DNA of 64,000 nt from Methylobacillus flagellatus KT (lineage in GTDB: Bacteria; Pseudomonadota; Gammaproteobacteria; Burkholderiales; Methylophilaceae), in assembly GCF_000013705.1 (NCBI RefSeq), contig NC_007947.1, forward strand, positions 2,542,001-2,606,000, given 5' to 3'. The notes beneath the pieces were generated by a model. It searched no databases. It was not told the origin of the DNA and worked only from the letters and a program-made list of their open reading frames with translations. Within the stretch, counting starts at the first letter, position 1. Each line of letters opens with the position of its first letter. The position numbers and the translations under genes were made by a program. Below are positions 17,663 to 25,518 of the stretch, in pieces.

Positions 17663-18163
17663 TTACAGCTTGCTATTGCGACGACGTGCCACAGCACCCA
17701 GAGCAGCAAAACCGATCAGCAGCATGGCAACACTGCTTGGTTCTGGAACAGCAGCTACAGTAATGGAACCAGTGTAAACACCACCAGCAACACCGTTAGC
17801 TATGCCACTGACGGTCAAGTAATAATCACCAGCAGCCAAGTTCGCAAAAGAGAACTCGCCACCAGCGACAGCACCAGCCAGCCAATTGTTGGATGCATCA
17901 TACAATTGATAGGACAGGTTGCTGAAATTGAACACAGAAATACCACCATTGCTGTGTTCAACATTCGTCAATGAAAAATTGGCGCTGCTCAAGTCCGCCA
18001 GGGAAAATGTGTAGTTGGTTGAGAAAGCACCGACTGCTACAGTGTCTACATAAGTATTGACACCTGCATTCAGCTCACCCAAGTCAATCACATCTGCTGC
18101 AGATGCACTGGAAGCTGCAACTAAGAACGCTGCAGGAACCAGCACGCTTTTGAGAATATTCAT
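17663..18163 (-). CDS. PEP-CTERM sorting-domain protein, FxDxF-like
   Basis: A 166-residue secreted protein: signal peptide MNILKSVLVPAAFLVAASSASA, a beta-rich middle of about 110 residues, and a C-terminal exosortase sorting signal VPEPSSVAMLLIGFAALGAVARRRNSKL (PEP motif, membrane helix, basic cluster). The middle region (FSTNYTFSLADL ... AGDYYLTVSG ... GGVYTGSI) is like the FxDxF family of small PEP-CTERM proteins. It is probably cleaved by an exosortase and attached to the surface or to exopolysaccharide. A good AGGAG ribosome site precedes the ATG. The next gene is a paralogue with a nearly identical C-terminus, which suggests tandem duplication. Confidence 0.9.
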   Translation of the reverse strand: MNILKSVLVPAAFLVAASSASAADVIDLGELNAGVNTYVDTVAVGAFSTNYTFSLADLSSANFSLTNVEHSNGGISVFNFSNLSYQLYDASNNWLAGAVAGGEFSFANLAAGDYYLTVSGIANGVAGGVYTGSITVAAVPEPSSVAMLLIGFAALGAVARRRNSKL

Positions 18164-18211
18164 ACAAACTCCTTTTTCTGATTAATGTCGATGATATTCC
18201 CCCCACTGCGG

Positions 18212-18217
18212 ATTATA
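18212..18217 (-). promoter_or_regulatory. -10 element (TATAAT) of the PEP-CTERM gene at 17663-18163
   Basis: On the minus strand this reads TATAAT, about 50 bases upstream of the ATG. The best -35 candidate upstream is weak (TTGTTA with a short 15-base spacer), so help from an activator is possible. Confidence 0.5.
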
Positions 18218-18286
18218 CATGGACATGCCGAATAACAAAGAACTTATAGTTATTCCTTTAGAAGCGATATAACTGATTTAAAAACA

Positions 18287-18311
18287 AAAATGGCGCCATT
18301 GGCGCCATTTT
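18287..18311. terminator. Bidirectional terminator after the second PEP-CTERM gene
   Basis: Perfect stem AAAATGGCGCC / GGCGCCATTTT with loop ATT, 38 bases after the stop of the minus-strand gene at 18349. A and T tracts on both sides make it work in either direction. Confidence 0.85.
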
Positions 18312-18348
18312 CTTATTGCCTAGATCTATTCAGAAACGAGACAGATAA

Positions 18349-18882
18349 TTACAGTGTCTTGCGACGCCGAGCAACAGCACCCAGCGCAGCAAAACCGATC
18401 AGCAACATGGCAACGCTGCTTGGTTCTGGTACTGGAGTAATGGCAAAAGTATATGCGCCACCAGCGATGCCACTGGAATTACCTGCAACTTGAATGAAAT
18501 AATGACCAACGTCCAAACCATTCAAAGTGAACTCAACAGTATCAGCAGTCACAACAGGAGCCACATTCAACAATGCGCCATCTGTCACATCAGAAACAAA
18601 TTCACCAGCAAAAACATTAAATGTAATTGTAGAAAAATCCCAGATTGTTGCTGGGCCATGCGTTAAAATCAATTTGCTAACTGAAAAATCAGCAGCTGGC
18701 GAATTCAATTCAAACTTGAAAATATGATCAAAAGTAGAAGCAGCGCCTACGGTTACAGGCAACTCAGTAAATGTAAGGTCAGTGATAAGACCAAAATCAC
18801 CCTTTACTTCAGGAGCAGCATTTGCACTGGTAGCCACAGCAATGAACGCTACAGAGGCCAGCAGAGTCTTGATGAACTTCAT
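18349..18882 (-). CDS. PEP-CTERM sorting-domain protein, FxDxF-like (paralogue)
   Basis: A 177-residue secreted protein: signal peptide ending in ATSANA, an FxDxF-like core (STFDHIFKFEL; DVGHYFIQVAGNSSG; GGAYTFAI) and the sorting signal VPEPSSVAMLLIGFAALGAVARRRKTL. The C-terminal 25 residues are almost identical to those of the neighbouring gene at 17663, while the middle is divergent. The coding sequence is notably AT-rich in its middle. AGGGGA lies before the ATG. Its promoter (TATAAT at 18942-18947) has a TAGTCC-N4-GGACTA-type dyad directly upstream, which makes it the best-placed member of the regulon proposed here. Confidence 0.9.
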   Translation of the reverse strand: MKFIKTLLASVAFIAVATSANAAPEVKGDFGLITDLTFTELPVTVGAASTFDHIFKFELNSPAADFSVSKLILTHGPATIWDFSTITFNVFAGEFVSDVTDGALLNVAPVVTADTVEFTLNGLDVGHYFIQVAGNSSGIAGGAYTFAITPVPEPSSVAMLLIGFAALGAVARRRKTL

Positions 18883-18941
18883 GGTAAATCCCCTATTTGA
18901 AAGATAAGAAAGGAAAACTTGTTTTTCTACTACCTGGCCTG

Positions 18942-18947
18942 ATTATA
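18942..18947 (-). promoter_or_regulatory. -10 element (TATAAT) of the PEP-CTERM gene at 18349-18882
   Basis: Minus-strand TATAAT about 60 bases upstream of the ATG. The -35 region (AAGACA, 16-base spacer) matches the consensus in only four of six bases. The predicted transcription start is near 18935. Confidence 0.6.
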
Positions 18948-18969
18948 ACAAGCCAATATCTTTTGTCTT

Positions 18970-18985
18970 GAGTCCGAATGGACTA
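18970..18985. promoter_or_regulatory. TAGTCC-N4-GGACTA dyad, copy 2 (GAGTCC-GAAT-GGACTA)
   Basis: Eleven of twelve arm bases fit the consensus. The centre (18977.5) is 42.5 bases upstream of the predicted transcription start at 18935, directly beside the weak -35. This is the standard position of a LuxR-type class II activator. Confidence 0.6.
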
Positions 18986-19082
18986 ATCCGGCAACTTGAT
19001 GGGCTTGGATAGCTTACCAATTGAATAATGCAGATCACAAAACGGCATCTGTAGTTTCAATGGGTTCATCCCATGCCGAGCA

Positions 19083-19439
19083 TCACACTTTGAACTTGTC
19101 CCGGCGGCGACGATGGCTGATAAAGCCCATCAATATGAAGCCTGCAAGCAGCAAGGCGTAAGCAGATGGCTCCGGCACAGCGGCAGCATGCGCGTCAATG
19201 GGCGATGCATCTACCACGTTTTCGGGTGTGGCCCCATCATGGCTGGCAGTCGCCATGGCATCATCGGATGGTTGATCGATATGCATCACATCCGGAACCG
19301 ATGGCGTATCAGCAAGGTGTTCAAACACCAAGGTTTCGGAAGATTGGCCTGCGTCCTGTATCCGGGTCGGATTGGCCGCATCGCTGACGGCTGGCAACAA
19401 TACCAGCGCAATGGCGGCAGATATCATGCTGTTTTTCAT
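19083..19439 (-). CDS. Small PEP-CTERM protein with low-complexity middle
   Basis: 118 residues from the ATG at 19439, which has the ribosome site AGGGA 7 bases upstream; the longer frame to 19523 lacks one. Signal peptide MKNSMISAAIALVLLPAVSDA, then about 65 residues rich in D, A, S, P without recognisable fold, then the sorting signal VPEPSAYALLLAGFILMGFISHRRRRDKF. It may be little more than an exported linker or a glycosylation target carried to the surface. It lies downstream of the TonB/porin operon on the same strand, separated by a weak hairpin at 19599-19619. Confidence 0.8.
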   Translation of the reverse strand: MKNSMISAAIALVLLPAVSDAANPTRIQDAGQSSETLVFEHLADTPSVPDVMHIDQPSDDAMATASHDGATPENVVDASPIDAHAAAVPEPSAYALLLAGFILMGFISHRRRRDKFKV

Positions 19440-19598
19440 TGTTGAGTCCCTATCATTGGCTTGAATCACATGCTGCTCCAGCATGTCTCTATCAGACCAT
19501 AGTGTAGGAACACAACATGACACCTCTGTGTCGTATCAGGCTGATTAAAAAGTAAAAAGAACTACTTGAGAACCACGCCTCACCATCAGCCCACAACA

Positions 19599-19619
19599 AT
19601 CCCGGCGCTAGGCCGGGAT
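19599..19619 (-). terminator. Hairpin after the TonB-porin operon (weak terminator)
   Basis: Stem ATCCCGGC / GCCGGGAT with loop GCTAG, 30 bases after the stop of the coiled-coil gene. No clear T-run follows, so termination may be leaky or factor-dependent. Confidence 0.45.
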
Positions 19620-19648
19620 CATATGACTACCTTTACTACCTTGCCTGG

Positions 19649-20308
19649 CTATGGCGAGATATCACCTGCTCCCAGTCTGGCCTCGTCTATCTTGTCCTTA
19701 TAATCCTGCAGGATATTTTCTAGCTCTACGCGCTTGAGCTGGGTAAAGGGCTCATCACGTATCACTTTCTGGTACAAGCTGGGCTTTTCATAAATCTTGA
19801 TCAGCTCCAGGCCGAATTCATACAAGCGCTCGTTCTTTTCCCTGCTCGCGTTCAACTGCTGTTGCTTTTTGACAAGCACAGCCTGCATATCGCGACGTTC
19901 TGCCTCGCCCTTGCGGATGACGTCCTGGGCATTGGCGAGTTGCTGTTGCAATTCGTCGAGCTTCGCCTGCATCTGGGCCTGCATGTCGGCTTTTTCCTTG
20001 CGCAATGCTTCAAGCTCCGCATTCAAGGCCGCGTTACGGCGGCTTGCACTGGCAACACTGCTCTGCAACTCATTACGCTTGGCCTGCTCAGCCTCTGCCT
20101 CTTGCTGGAGCCTGGCTTTTTCCTGTTCGAACTGGCTTTGCAATTGCTCTTTTTCCGCCTGCATCTGCTGCATCATCTGGCGCATGCGGCGCTCCTGCTG
20201 CTTGGCGGCCTTGTCCTTGTTGTCGGCTGCATCCGCGACCACAGGGACCAGAATAAATGCCAGGATCAACAAGGCAAACAATTTGAAAATACTGAATCCG
20301 TTATGCAT
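19649..20308 (-). CDS. Periplasmic coiled-coil protein of the TonB-porin operon
   Basis: A 219-residue exported protein. After a signal peptide (FALLILAFILVPVVADA) it is almost entirely heptad-like and Q/E/K/R-rich from residue 35 to about 165, with a long uninterrupted coiled coil. A short folded C-terminal part follows (YEFGLELIKIYEKPSLYQKVIRDEPFTQLKRVELENILQDY). It starts 2 bases after the porin stop. DUF3450-type coiled-coil proteins accompany the TonB2-type ExbB/ExbD/TonB clusters of vibrios; this protein could play a comparable linking role in the periplasm, but I do not see homology to that family. Confidence 0.75.
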   Translation of the reverse strand: MHNGFSIFKLFALLILAFILVPVVADAADNKDKAAKQQERRMRQMMQQMQAEKEQLQSQFEQEKARLQQEAEAEQAKRNELQSSVASASRRNAALNAELEALRKEKADMQAQMQAKLDELQQQLANAQDVIRKGEAERRDMQAVLVKKQQQLNASREKNERLYEFGLELIKIYEKPSLYQKVIRDEPFTQLKRVELENILQDYKDKIDEARLGAGDISP

Positions 20309-20310
20309 GA

Positions 20311-21978
20311 TCAGAACCTGGCCGTCAGGTCGAACAGGAATACGTCGATCGACAATGGCAAGCCACTCACTTCACGTGTGCTATACCAACGTGCAGTAAA
20401 CCAAGTGTTTTCATCCAGGCCGTAACTGCCACCAAGGATCGTACCCTTGGCATTCGTGCCGCCAAGGTTGAAGTCGGAGTCAGTGAAGGCATCCATGACA
20501 GCGTCCGCCTCTATCCTTTTGTATGCAATGAATGCCTGCCAGTCGTGTCTGTGCTTCATTTCCGGCATACCGACCGTCAGCTTGACCTGATAGGCTTCGT
20601 TTTCTTCCTCGAAAAGTGTATTGGTCCGCCTCAGGATTTCCTTCTGGTCGAAGCCAATGTTGCGTGCATAATCACCCTGCAAAATCACATGCACTGGATC
20701 AAATGTGGCCAGGTCGACTTGCCCGGTGAGGTTGAGCACCTGGAACTCCGAGGCCAGGCCGCAACCATCGCCGGAATAGCCCAAGAACGTAGTGCCCGGT
20801 ATGGTGACCGTACCGCAACTACTCCTGCCATTCTGCATGACGTCAAAGGTATTGTTGCCCTTTTGTCGATACGGCATCACCGTCGCGTTGTAGCGAGAGT
20901 CGAAACCATCTACATTGTTTTGTATACCCTCGACGTTCTTGAAATCATACAAGGCGATCCCAGCCTTGATGCTGGAATGATTGGGACTGACCCATTCAAA
21001 GCCGGCCTGTGCACCCAGGAACCATTTATCCTTGGCCTTGTTGACCGAATTTGTTCTGACCTGATCGATCGGGAAGGCGCCTATCGTACCGAACGCGGAC
21101 ATGCCTCCATTGAACTTAGGGGTAAATGTCACGGCAGCCCCATCGAATGCGAGTGATCTATCCCATACCATGTCGGTGGAGAAGAAAGGGTTGGCGAATC
21201 GGCCAGCCGTCGCGGTCAGCCAAGAATATGGCTTGGCAGTGATGAACACCCGGTCCAGCCCCCAGTCCAGCTTGGACTGCCGGATCTCGATGGATTGGTT
21301 AGGCGATAAGGGATTATCCATATGGCCGGTGGTCATGCGTATCCCGGCGGTAAAGGTATCGCTCAGTTTGGCATTGATGCCAAATCGCGCACGGACGCGA
21401 TAGCGGTTCTGGTCATCCTGTGTATTGGGAATCATGGCCTGGCGGTTTACGTAAGTGCCATACCTAAGCTCCTCTAAATTACGCCCCGAAAAGCGGTCAG
21501 GCTCATAGCGCAAGCGCACATCGCCCTCGAAGGTAATCCGATCCAGCCAGCCGGGCAGCTTCAGCCGTTCTTCTTCCACATGATAGTTGAGCTTGGCCAT
21601 CACATCTTTTTCGATATCGGCCCGCAGCTGCTGTTTGACAAACTCAGGCACATACTGCACGCGGACGACATTGCTGTCTCCCTGCGCGCCAACAGCGCCT
21701 GCAACTGCGGGCGTCGAGACTTCCTCGGGGTTTGCTGCCGATGCAGGCGCCTGCCTTGCTTGTTCAGCCTTCCTGATCAGCCCCTCCGCCTTTTCCTTCG
21801 ACAGAATACCTTCCTGTACCAATGCCTCGATCAGGCCGACCGTCGTGCTGCGCAACTGTTCCAGCGATTCGCGCTCCCCTGCTTCGGCTGGCGCCGCGAA
21901 TGCCGTTGACATCGCCAACGCCAGCAACGCTGGCCTGATTCTCCCTGCTTGCTTCATCATATTCATGTCTGCTTTCAT
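20311..21978 (-). CDS. Putative porin, 16- to 18-strand type, with N-terminal helical region
   Basis: A 555-residue outer-membrane protein: signal peptide ending FAAPAEA, a predicted helical region (residues 30-130; LRSTTVGLIEALVQEGILSKEKAEGLIRKAE), and a beta-barrel from about residue 145 (ITFEGDVRLRYEPDRF ... FLFDLTARF, ending in F as outer-membrane barrels do). It resembles the 'putative porin' (Porin_5) group. Together with the TonB, ExbD and ExbB-like genes it suggests an energised outer-membrane channel, although a classical TonB plug domain is not visible; the N-terminal helices could be the part that TonB or the coiled-coil protein touches. Confidence 0.82.
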   Translation of the reverse strand: MKADMNMMKQAGRIRPALLALAMSTAFAAPAEAGERESLEQLRSTTVGLIEALVQEGILSKEKAEGLIRKAEQARQAPASAANPEEVSTPAVAGAVGAQGDSNVVRVQYVPEFVKQQLRADIEKDVMAKLNYHVEEERLKLPGWLDRITFEGDVRLRYEPDRFSGRNLEELRYGTYVNRQAMIPNTQDDQNRYRVRARFGINAKLSDTFTAGIRMTTGHMDNPLSPNQSIEIRQSKLDWGLDRVFITAKPYSWLTATAGRFANPFFSTDMVWDRSLAFDGAAVTFTPKFNGGMSAFGTIGAFPIDQVRTNSVNKAKDKWFLGAQAGFEWVSPNHSSIKAGIALYDFKNVEGIQNNVDGFDSRYNATVMPYRQKGNNTFDVMQNGRSSCGTVTIPGTTFLGYSGDGCGLASEFQVLNLTGQVDLATFDPVHVILQGDYARNIGFDQKEILRRTNTLFEEENEAYQVKLTVGMPEMKHRHDWQAFIAYKRIEADAVMDAFTDSDFNLGGTNAKGTILGGSYGLDENTWFTARWYSTREVSGLPLSIDVFLFDLTARF

Positions 21979-22018
21979 ACCTCGCCCATGACAGGCTCGT
22001 CATATTCAATCCGTGCCA

Positions 22019-22726
22019 TCAACCCAAACTCTTGGCGGTAATCCTTAGCTTCACCGGCTGCGGCATATCTTCCGGTGGCGGATCAGAGATGCGCTTGACC
22101 GAGCTCAATGCCTGGCGCAGCAACGCATCCTTTTTCTCGTCGCCGCTGCCATTCACCATCTCAATCCTCTCCACCTGCCCGTCCTTGGAGAGCCACAGCT
22201 CCACCACGATCTTGTATTGTTCTTTTGCCAAATCCTTCTGCTCGGCGATGGCGGCCTCGATGCTGGCCTTGATCTTGCCCGTGTACCATGCATAGGCTGC
22301 GAGGTTCTTGCCGCCGCCGATCTTGACGCCCACATCCCCGCCGCTATATTCATTGGTCACCTGGCCCGCACCGAATGCGCTGGGCGCATCCCCTGCATCG
22401 CCCTCCATCTTGAGGTTCTGTGGCTCAGGCGGAGCTTCCACTGGCTTGGGCTGCTCCACCTTGATTTCCTTCGGTTCCTCCTTGGGCGGCTCTTTCGGCG
22501 GTTCCTTGGGCGGAGGGGGTGGCGGAGGCGGCGTATCAGGCATGATCTTGATCGTGGTCACAGGCGGCTTTTTCGGGCCGGGCTTGCTCGACATCAAGTT
22601 GTAAATGCCGTAACCGATCAATGCCAGCAGGATCAACCCGGCTGCCACCATGCCAATCCGCTTTGCTAGCGCTGCTTTCTTTCCTGTTGCCTTGCCTTCC
22701 GCCGCCATCGCATCGCTGTCCTGCAT
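22019..22726 (-). CDS. TonB-like energy transducer
   Basis: 235 residues. A cytoplasmic head of about 20 residues, one membrane helix (MVAAGLILLALIGYGIY), a long proline-rich periplasmic rod (about residues 55-100, runs of P, K and E) and a C-terminal TonB domain (WYTGKIKASIEAAIAEQK ... YKIVVELWLSKDGQVERIEMVNGSGDEKKD). ATG 22726 shares one base with the ExbD stop (TGATG); a GTG at 22729 is also possible. It is the force-transmitting partner of the ExbB-like channel and the ExbD pair and lies before the porin that it probably acts on. Confidence 0.9.
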   Translation of the reverse strand: MQDSDAMAAEGKATGKKAALAKRIGMVAAGLILLALIGYGIYNLMSSKPGPKKPPVTTIKIMPDTPPPPPPPPKEPPKEPPKEEPKEIKVEQPKPVEAPPEPQNLKMEGDAGDAPSAFGAGQVTNEYSGGDVGVKIGGGKNLAAYAWYTGKIKASIEAAIAEQKDLAKEQYKIVVELWLSKDGQVERIEMVNGSGDEKKDALLRQALSSVKRISDPPPEDMPQPVKLRITAKSLG

Positions 22727-23130
22727 CACGTCCCTATCCTGGAAGTCACCAGGCCCACGTTTTCGATCTCCAGCCGTGTCACCAGGTCCACCACGGCGAT
22801 GATGCCGGCATAGGGCGCACGCGCATCGCCCTTGATCATCACTGAGAATTTCGGGTCGCGGGCTTTTGCCGCATTGAGCTGGCTTTCCAGTTCAGCCAGG
22901 CTGATCCCCATGCCGTTCATGAGCATGGTGCCGCCCTCCTGCACCTGTACGATCTTCACCTCGTGCTGCTCCGTGCTCGGCTTGTTGGAGGGCTTGGGCA
23001 GGTTCATGGTCAGCCCCTGCACCGATGCCGTCGTCATGAGGATGAAAATCACCAGCAGCACATAGGCAAGATCCAGCATCGGCGTGATGTTGATTGAGTC
23101 ATACGGCTTGCTGTCGTCTTGAACCTGCAT
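22726..23130 (-). CDS. ExbD/TolR-like protein (second copy)
   Basis: 134 residues with the usual layout: short cytoplasmic N-terminus, one membrane helix carrying the essential aspartate (Asp20 in ITPMLDLAYVLLVIF), and a small periplasmic domain of about 90 residues (LAELESQLNAAKARDPKFSVMIKGDA). It is the second of two ExbD copies; the first 45 residues are nearly identical to those of the upstream copy, and the periplasmic domain is more divergent. It overlaps the TonB gene by a shared TGATG. Confidence 0.93.
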   Translation of the reverse strand: MQVQDDSKPYDSINITPMLDLAYVLLVIFILMTTASVQGLTMNLPKPSNKPSTEQHEVKIVQVQEGGTMLMNGMGISLAELESQLNAAKARDPKFSVMIKGDARAPYAGIIAVVDLVTRLEIENVGLVTSRIGT

Positions 23131-23133
23131 GGT

Positions 23134-23541
23134 TCAACCCTCCGCTTTCTTGGTCACCAGGCCCACTTCCGTGATCCCCAGCTTCTTGCATATTTCCAGT
23201 ACCGCGGAGACTTTTTCGTAATGTGCTGCGGCATCGCCCTTCAGCACCACTGGCAGCTCCGGGTTGTTGGCCTTGTATTCGCCCAGGCGCTGCTCCAGCG
23301 TTCCCAGGTCCACCGGATAGGCATCCAGATAGACATCACCCTCACCGGTAATGGTGATGCCGCGAATGTCAGGCTTGGCAAGATTGCCGGTCGCCTTGGT
23401 TTCCGGAATTTCCACCTTAACGCCCTGCACCGACGCCGTCGTCATGATGATGAAGATCACCAGCAGCACATAGGCGAGATCCAGCATCGGCGTGATATTG
23501 ATCTCGTCATACGGCTGGTTGTCTTCCTTGATATCCGCCAT
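23134..23541 (-). CDS. ExbD/TolR-like protein (first copy)
   Basis: 135 residues. The membrane helix holds the essential Asp21 (NITPMLDLAYVLLVIFIIMTTASVQG). The periplasmic part has the fold segments LGTLEQRLGEYKANNPELPVVLKGDAAAHYEKV. Having two ExbD copies next to one ExbB-like gene is common in gram-negative TonB-type modules and may allow a heterodimer inside the pentameric channel. It starts two bases after the stop of the channel gene. Confidence 0.93.
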   Translation of the reverse strand: MADIKEDNQPYDEINITPMLDLAYVLLVIFIIMTTASVQGVKVEIPETKATGNLAKPDIRGITITGEGDVYLDAYPVDLGTLEQRLGEYKANNPELPVVLKGDAAAHYEKVSAVLEICKKLGITEVGLVTKKAEG

Positions 23542-23543
23542 GC

Positions 23544-25211
23544 TTACTTCCCGTAAAGCTCGGCAACGCGGGTGACATACTCATCCACGAAAATCTGCAT
23601 GTCGGTATTGATGTTCTTGATGCGGCTGGACAGGTAGTTGTAACCGAACAGGGCAGGAATCGCGACAGCCAGGCCAGCCACCGTCGCCATCAGCGCTGCG
23701 GCAATACCAGGCGCGATCGCATTGACGTTGACGTCACCCGCAGCGGCAATTTCGGCAAAGGTGATCATCACCCCGACCACAGTCCCGAGCAGGCCAAGGA
23801 AAGGTCCCCCGGAAATCGCAATGGTCAGCAGCACGATGTTGGCATTGAGCTTCTTGTTCTCGCGGATCAGGTCGGCGTCGATCGCCGCCTTGATCGCATC
23901 CAGCGAGGCGCCACTCAACGATACCGAGCCATCTGCAGCATAACGCTTGCGGATTTCACGCAGGCCAGCCATGTAGAGCCGGGCCAGGGTCGAATCCGTC
24001 TTATTGTTCCCTTGATCAAGTTGCAGCAGCTGCGCATTATTCGCCTGATTGAAACGCTGCAGGAACTCCTGATTAGCCTTGTCGTTGCGGGCAACTTGCC
24101 TGGCCTTGGCCACCATCACTGCGGCACTGATGACAAACATGATGGCCAGGATAATGATGACCACCCAGGCATCGACGGTGAGGCTCTCGAACAACACCAT
24201 GAAGTGCGAGCTACTGCCTTCACCAGCCTCATCATCATCCGCGGCATGCACCTTGATCAGTTGACTATCCATGCTTTGCCCATTGGCGGCCAGCTTGATC
24301 CATGCCGGGCTACGTGCCACATTCGCCAGCACCAGCTCATCCAGCTCACCCTGGAATCCGGCGCCAATCTGCACATTGTCCGAGACGTCTGCCAGGGCCG
24401 CCTCGCCACTGGCCACCTCGACCCCATCCAGATATAAGCTGGCCCTGCCGTTGCCCACTGTCAGCGCCACATGCTGCCATGTATCGGGCTTGAGCTCGCC
24501 ACCTGCGATGGTAGCGCTGCCGTTGCTGAACTGCAGCTTGCCGTTCTCGATGGACAAGCTCACGCCGCCCTGCTGATATACAGTCCCGTCCACAGCCGTC
24601 GGCTTGAGCCAGGCGCTCACGCTCAACCCGCCCGCGCTGCTCAAGGCCAGTGCGGGGGTCGCCGGCACCACCAGCGGCGATCCATTCAGCACAGCCGCCT
24701 CGCCGATCAAGGCAGCTTTCTGTACTGTCGCATCTCCCGTTGCCACCAGGCCGCTTTTGGCATCCTGGAAAAAGGTTTTCTCTGCGAAGTGGAACACTGC
24801 CGTGGTCGCGTCATCGAAACTGGCCTGGCTGTCTGCGGTCGACGGCGCAGACTCATTGCCGGAATACAGCCAGATATGCGCATTCTTTTCGGCGGGGTCG
24901 ACCTTGGGCAGCAACACCCAGATCACGGCCAATTCATTGATGGAATCGAATTTCTCGATATGGAACTTGAGCTCGGTCTTGTCATCTGCCGCGATCACGC
25001 GCAAATCAGAACCGTCGAGATTGGCGGAAGAAAAATCGAAATTGCCGGAATGCAAGCGCAGCACCACCGGCACCTGACTTTCGGCAGACTGCAGGCCTGC
25101 CGGATTCACGTCGACCTTGGCGCGGCTGCTCCAGTCGTCATTCCAGGCCGCATGCGCCAATGCGGGCAACACCATCAGCAAGCCCAGCAGAAAACCACAC
25201 TTTCTCAACAT
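23544..25211 (-). CDS. ExbB/MotA/TolQ-type proton channel fused to a periplasmic lectin-like (DUF2341/LamG) domain
   Basis: 555 residues from ATG 25211 (GGAG upstream; the longer frame from a GTG at 25262 runs across an inverted repeat). Order: signal peptide (CGFLLGLLMVLPALAHA), a DUF2341-like region (about residues 20-150; WSSRAKVDVNPAG, LVIWVLLPKVDP), a concanavalin A/LamG-like region (about 175-300; VFHFAEKTF, WQHVALTVGNGRASLYLDGVEV), one membrane helix (VVIIILAIMFVISAAVMVAKA) and a MotA/TolQ/ExbB channel domain (about 370-555; GPFLGLLGTVVGVMITF, GLAVAIPALFGYNYL). A channel with a large ligand-binding head is unusual and could gate or localise energy use. First gene of the operon. Confidence 0.87.
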   Translation of the reverse strand: MLRKCGFLLGLLMVLPALAHAAWNDDWSSRAKVDVNPAGLQSAESQVPVVLRLHSGNFDFSSANLDGSDLRVIAADDKTELKFHIEKFDSINELAVIWVLLPKVDPAEKNAHIWLYSGNESAPSTADSQASFDDATTAVFHFAEKTFFQDAKSGLVATGDATVQKAALIGEAAVLNGSPLVVPATPALALSSAGGLSVSAWLKPTAVDGTVYQQGGVSLSIENGKLQFSNGSATIAGGELKPDTWQHVALTVGNGRASLYLDGVEVASGEAALADVSDNVQIGAGFQGELDELVLANVARSPAWIKLAANGQSMDSQLIKVHAADDDEAGEGSSSHFMVLFESLTVDAWVVIIILAIMFVISAAVMVAKARQVARNDKANQEFLQRFNQANNAQLLQLDQGNNKTDSTLARLYMAGLREIRKRYAADGSVSLSGASLDAIKAAIDADLIRENKKLNANIVLLTIAISGGPFLGLLGTVVGVMITFAEIAAAGDVNVNAIAPGIAAALMATVAGLAVAIPALFGYNYLSSRIKNINTDMQIFVDEYVTRVAELYGK

Positions 25212-25245
25212 CGAACCGCGCTCCACAAACAAAGCGCGTAATATA

Positions 25246-25285
25246 AATTTCACATGTGACACACCCGTGACTCAAATGTGAAATT
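25246..25285. promoter_or_regulatory. Inverted repeat upstream of the lectin-ExbB operon
   Basis: Arms AATTTCACAT (25246-25255) and ATGTGAAATT (25276-25285) are perfect inverted copies; inside the left arm TCACATGTGA is itself a palindrome. The pair lies 35-75 bases upstream of the channel gene ATG. The TGTGA/TCACA elements recall CRP/FNR-type sites but the spacing is not standard. Confidence 0.45.
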
Positions 25286-25307
25286 GTCGAGTCATAAAAA
25301 TGCAAAA

Positions 25308-25330
25308 GGGACTAGTCAAGGACTAGTCCC
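25308..25330 (-). terminator. Terminator of the tpsA gene, overlapping two GGACTAGTC copies
   Basis: Stem GGGACTAGTC / GACTAGTCCC with loop AAG; on the minus strand it is followed by TTTTGCATTTTT, so it can end the tpsA transcript, 190 bases after the stop codon. The stem also contains GGACTAGTC twice as a direct repeat 11 bases apart, close to the dyad found at four other places, so it could have a second role upstream of the ExbB-like gene. Confidence 0.7.
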
Positions 25331-25518
25331 CACTCCCTTACGCCTGCCATCGCAGGCAATGTCACCTATATCGTACTAAGCTTATTCCTGGATGCAGTAG
25401 CTCCGCTCCTCAAGACCGGATTCCCAGCCCAGCATCGCACGGCAACACCACCATTCAGGTCATCATAACGAGCCTAAAGACGGTTGTCGCCATGCTGGGT
25501 ACCGATGCAACAACTGCG

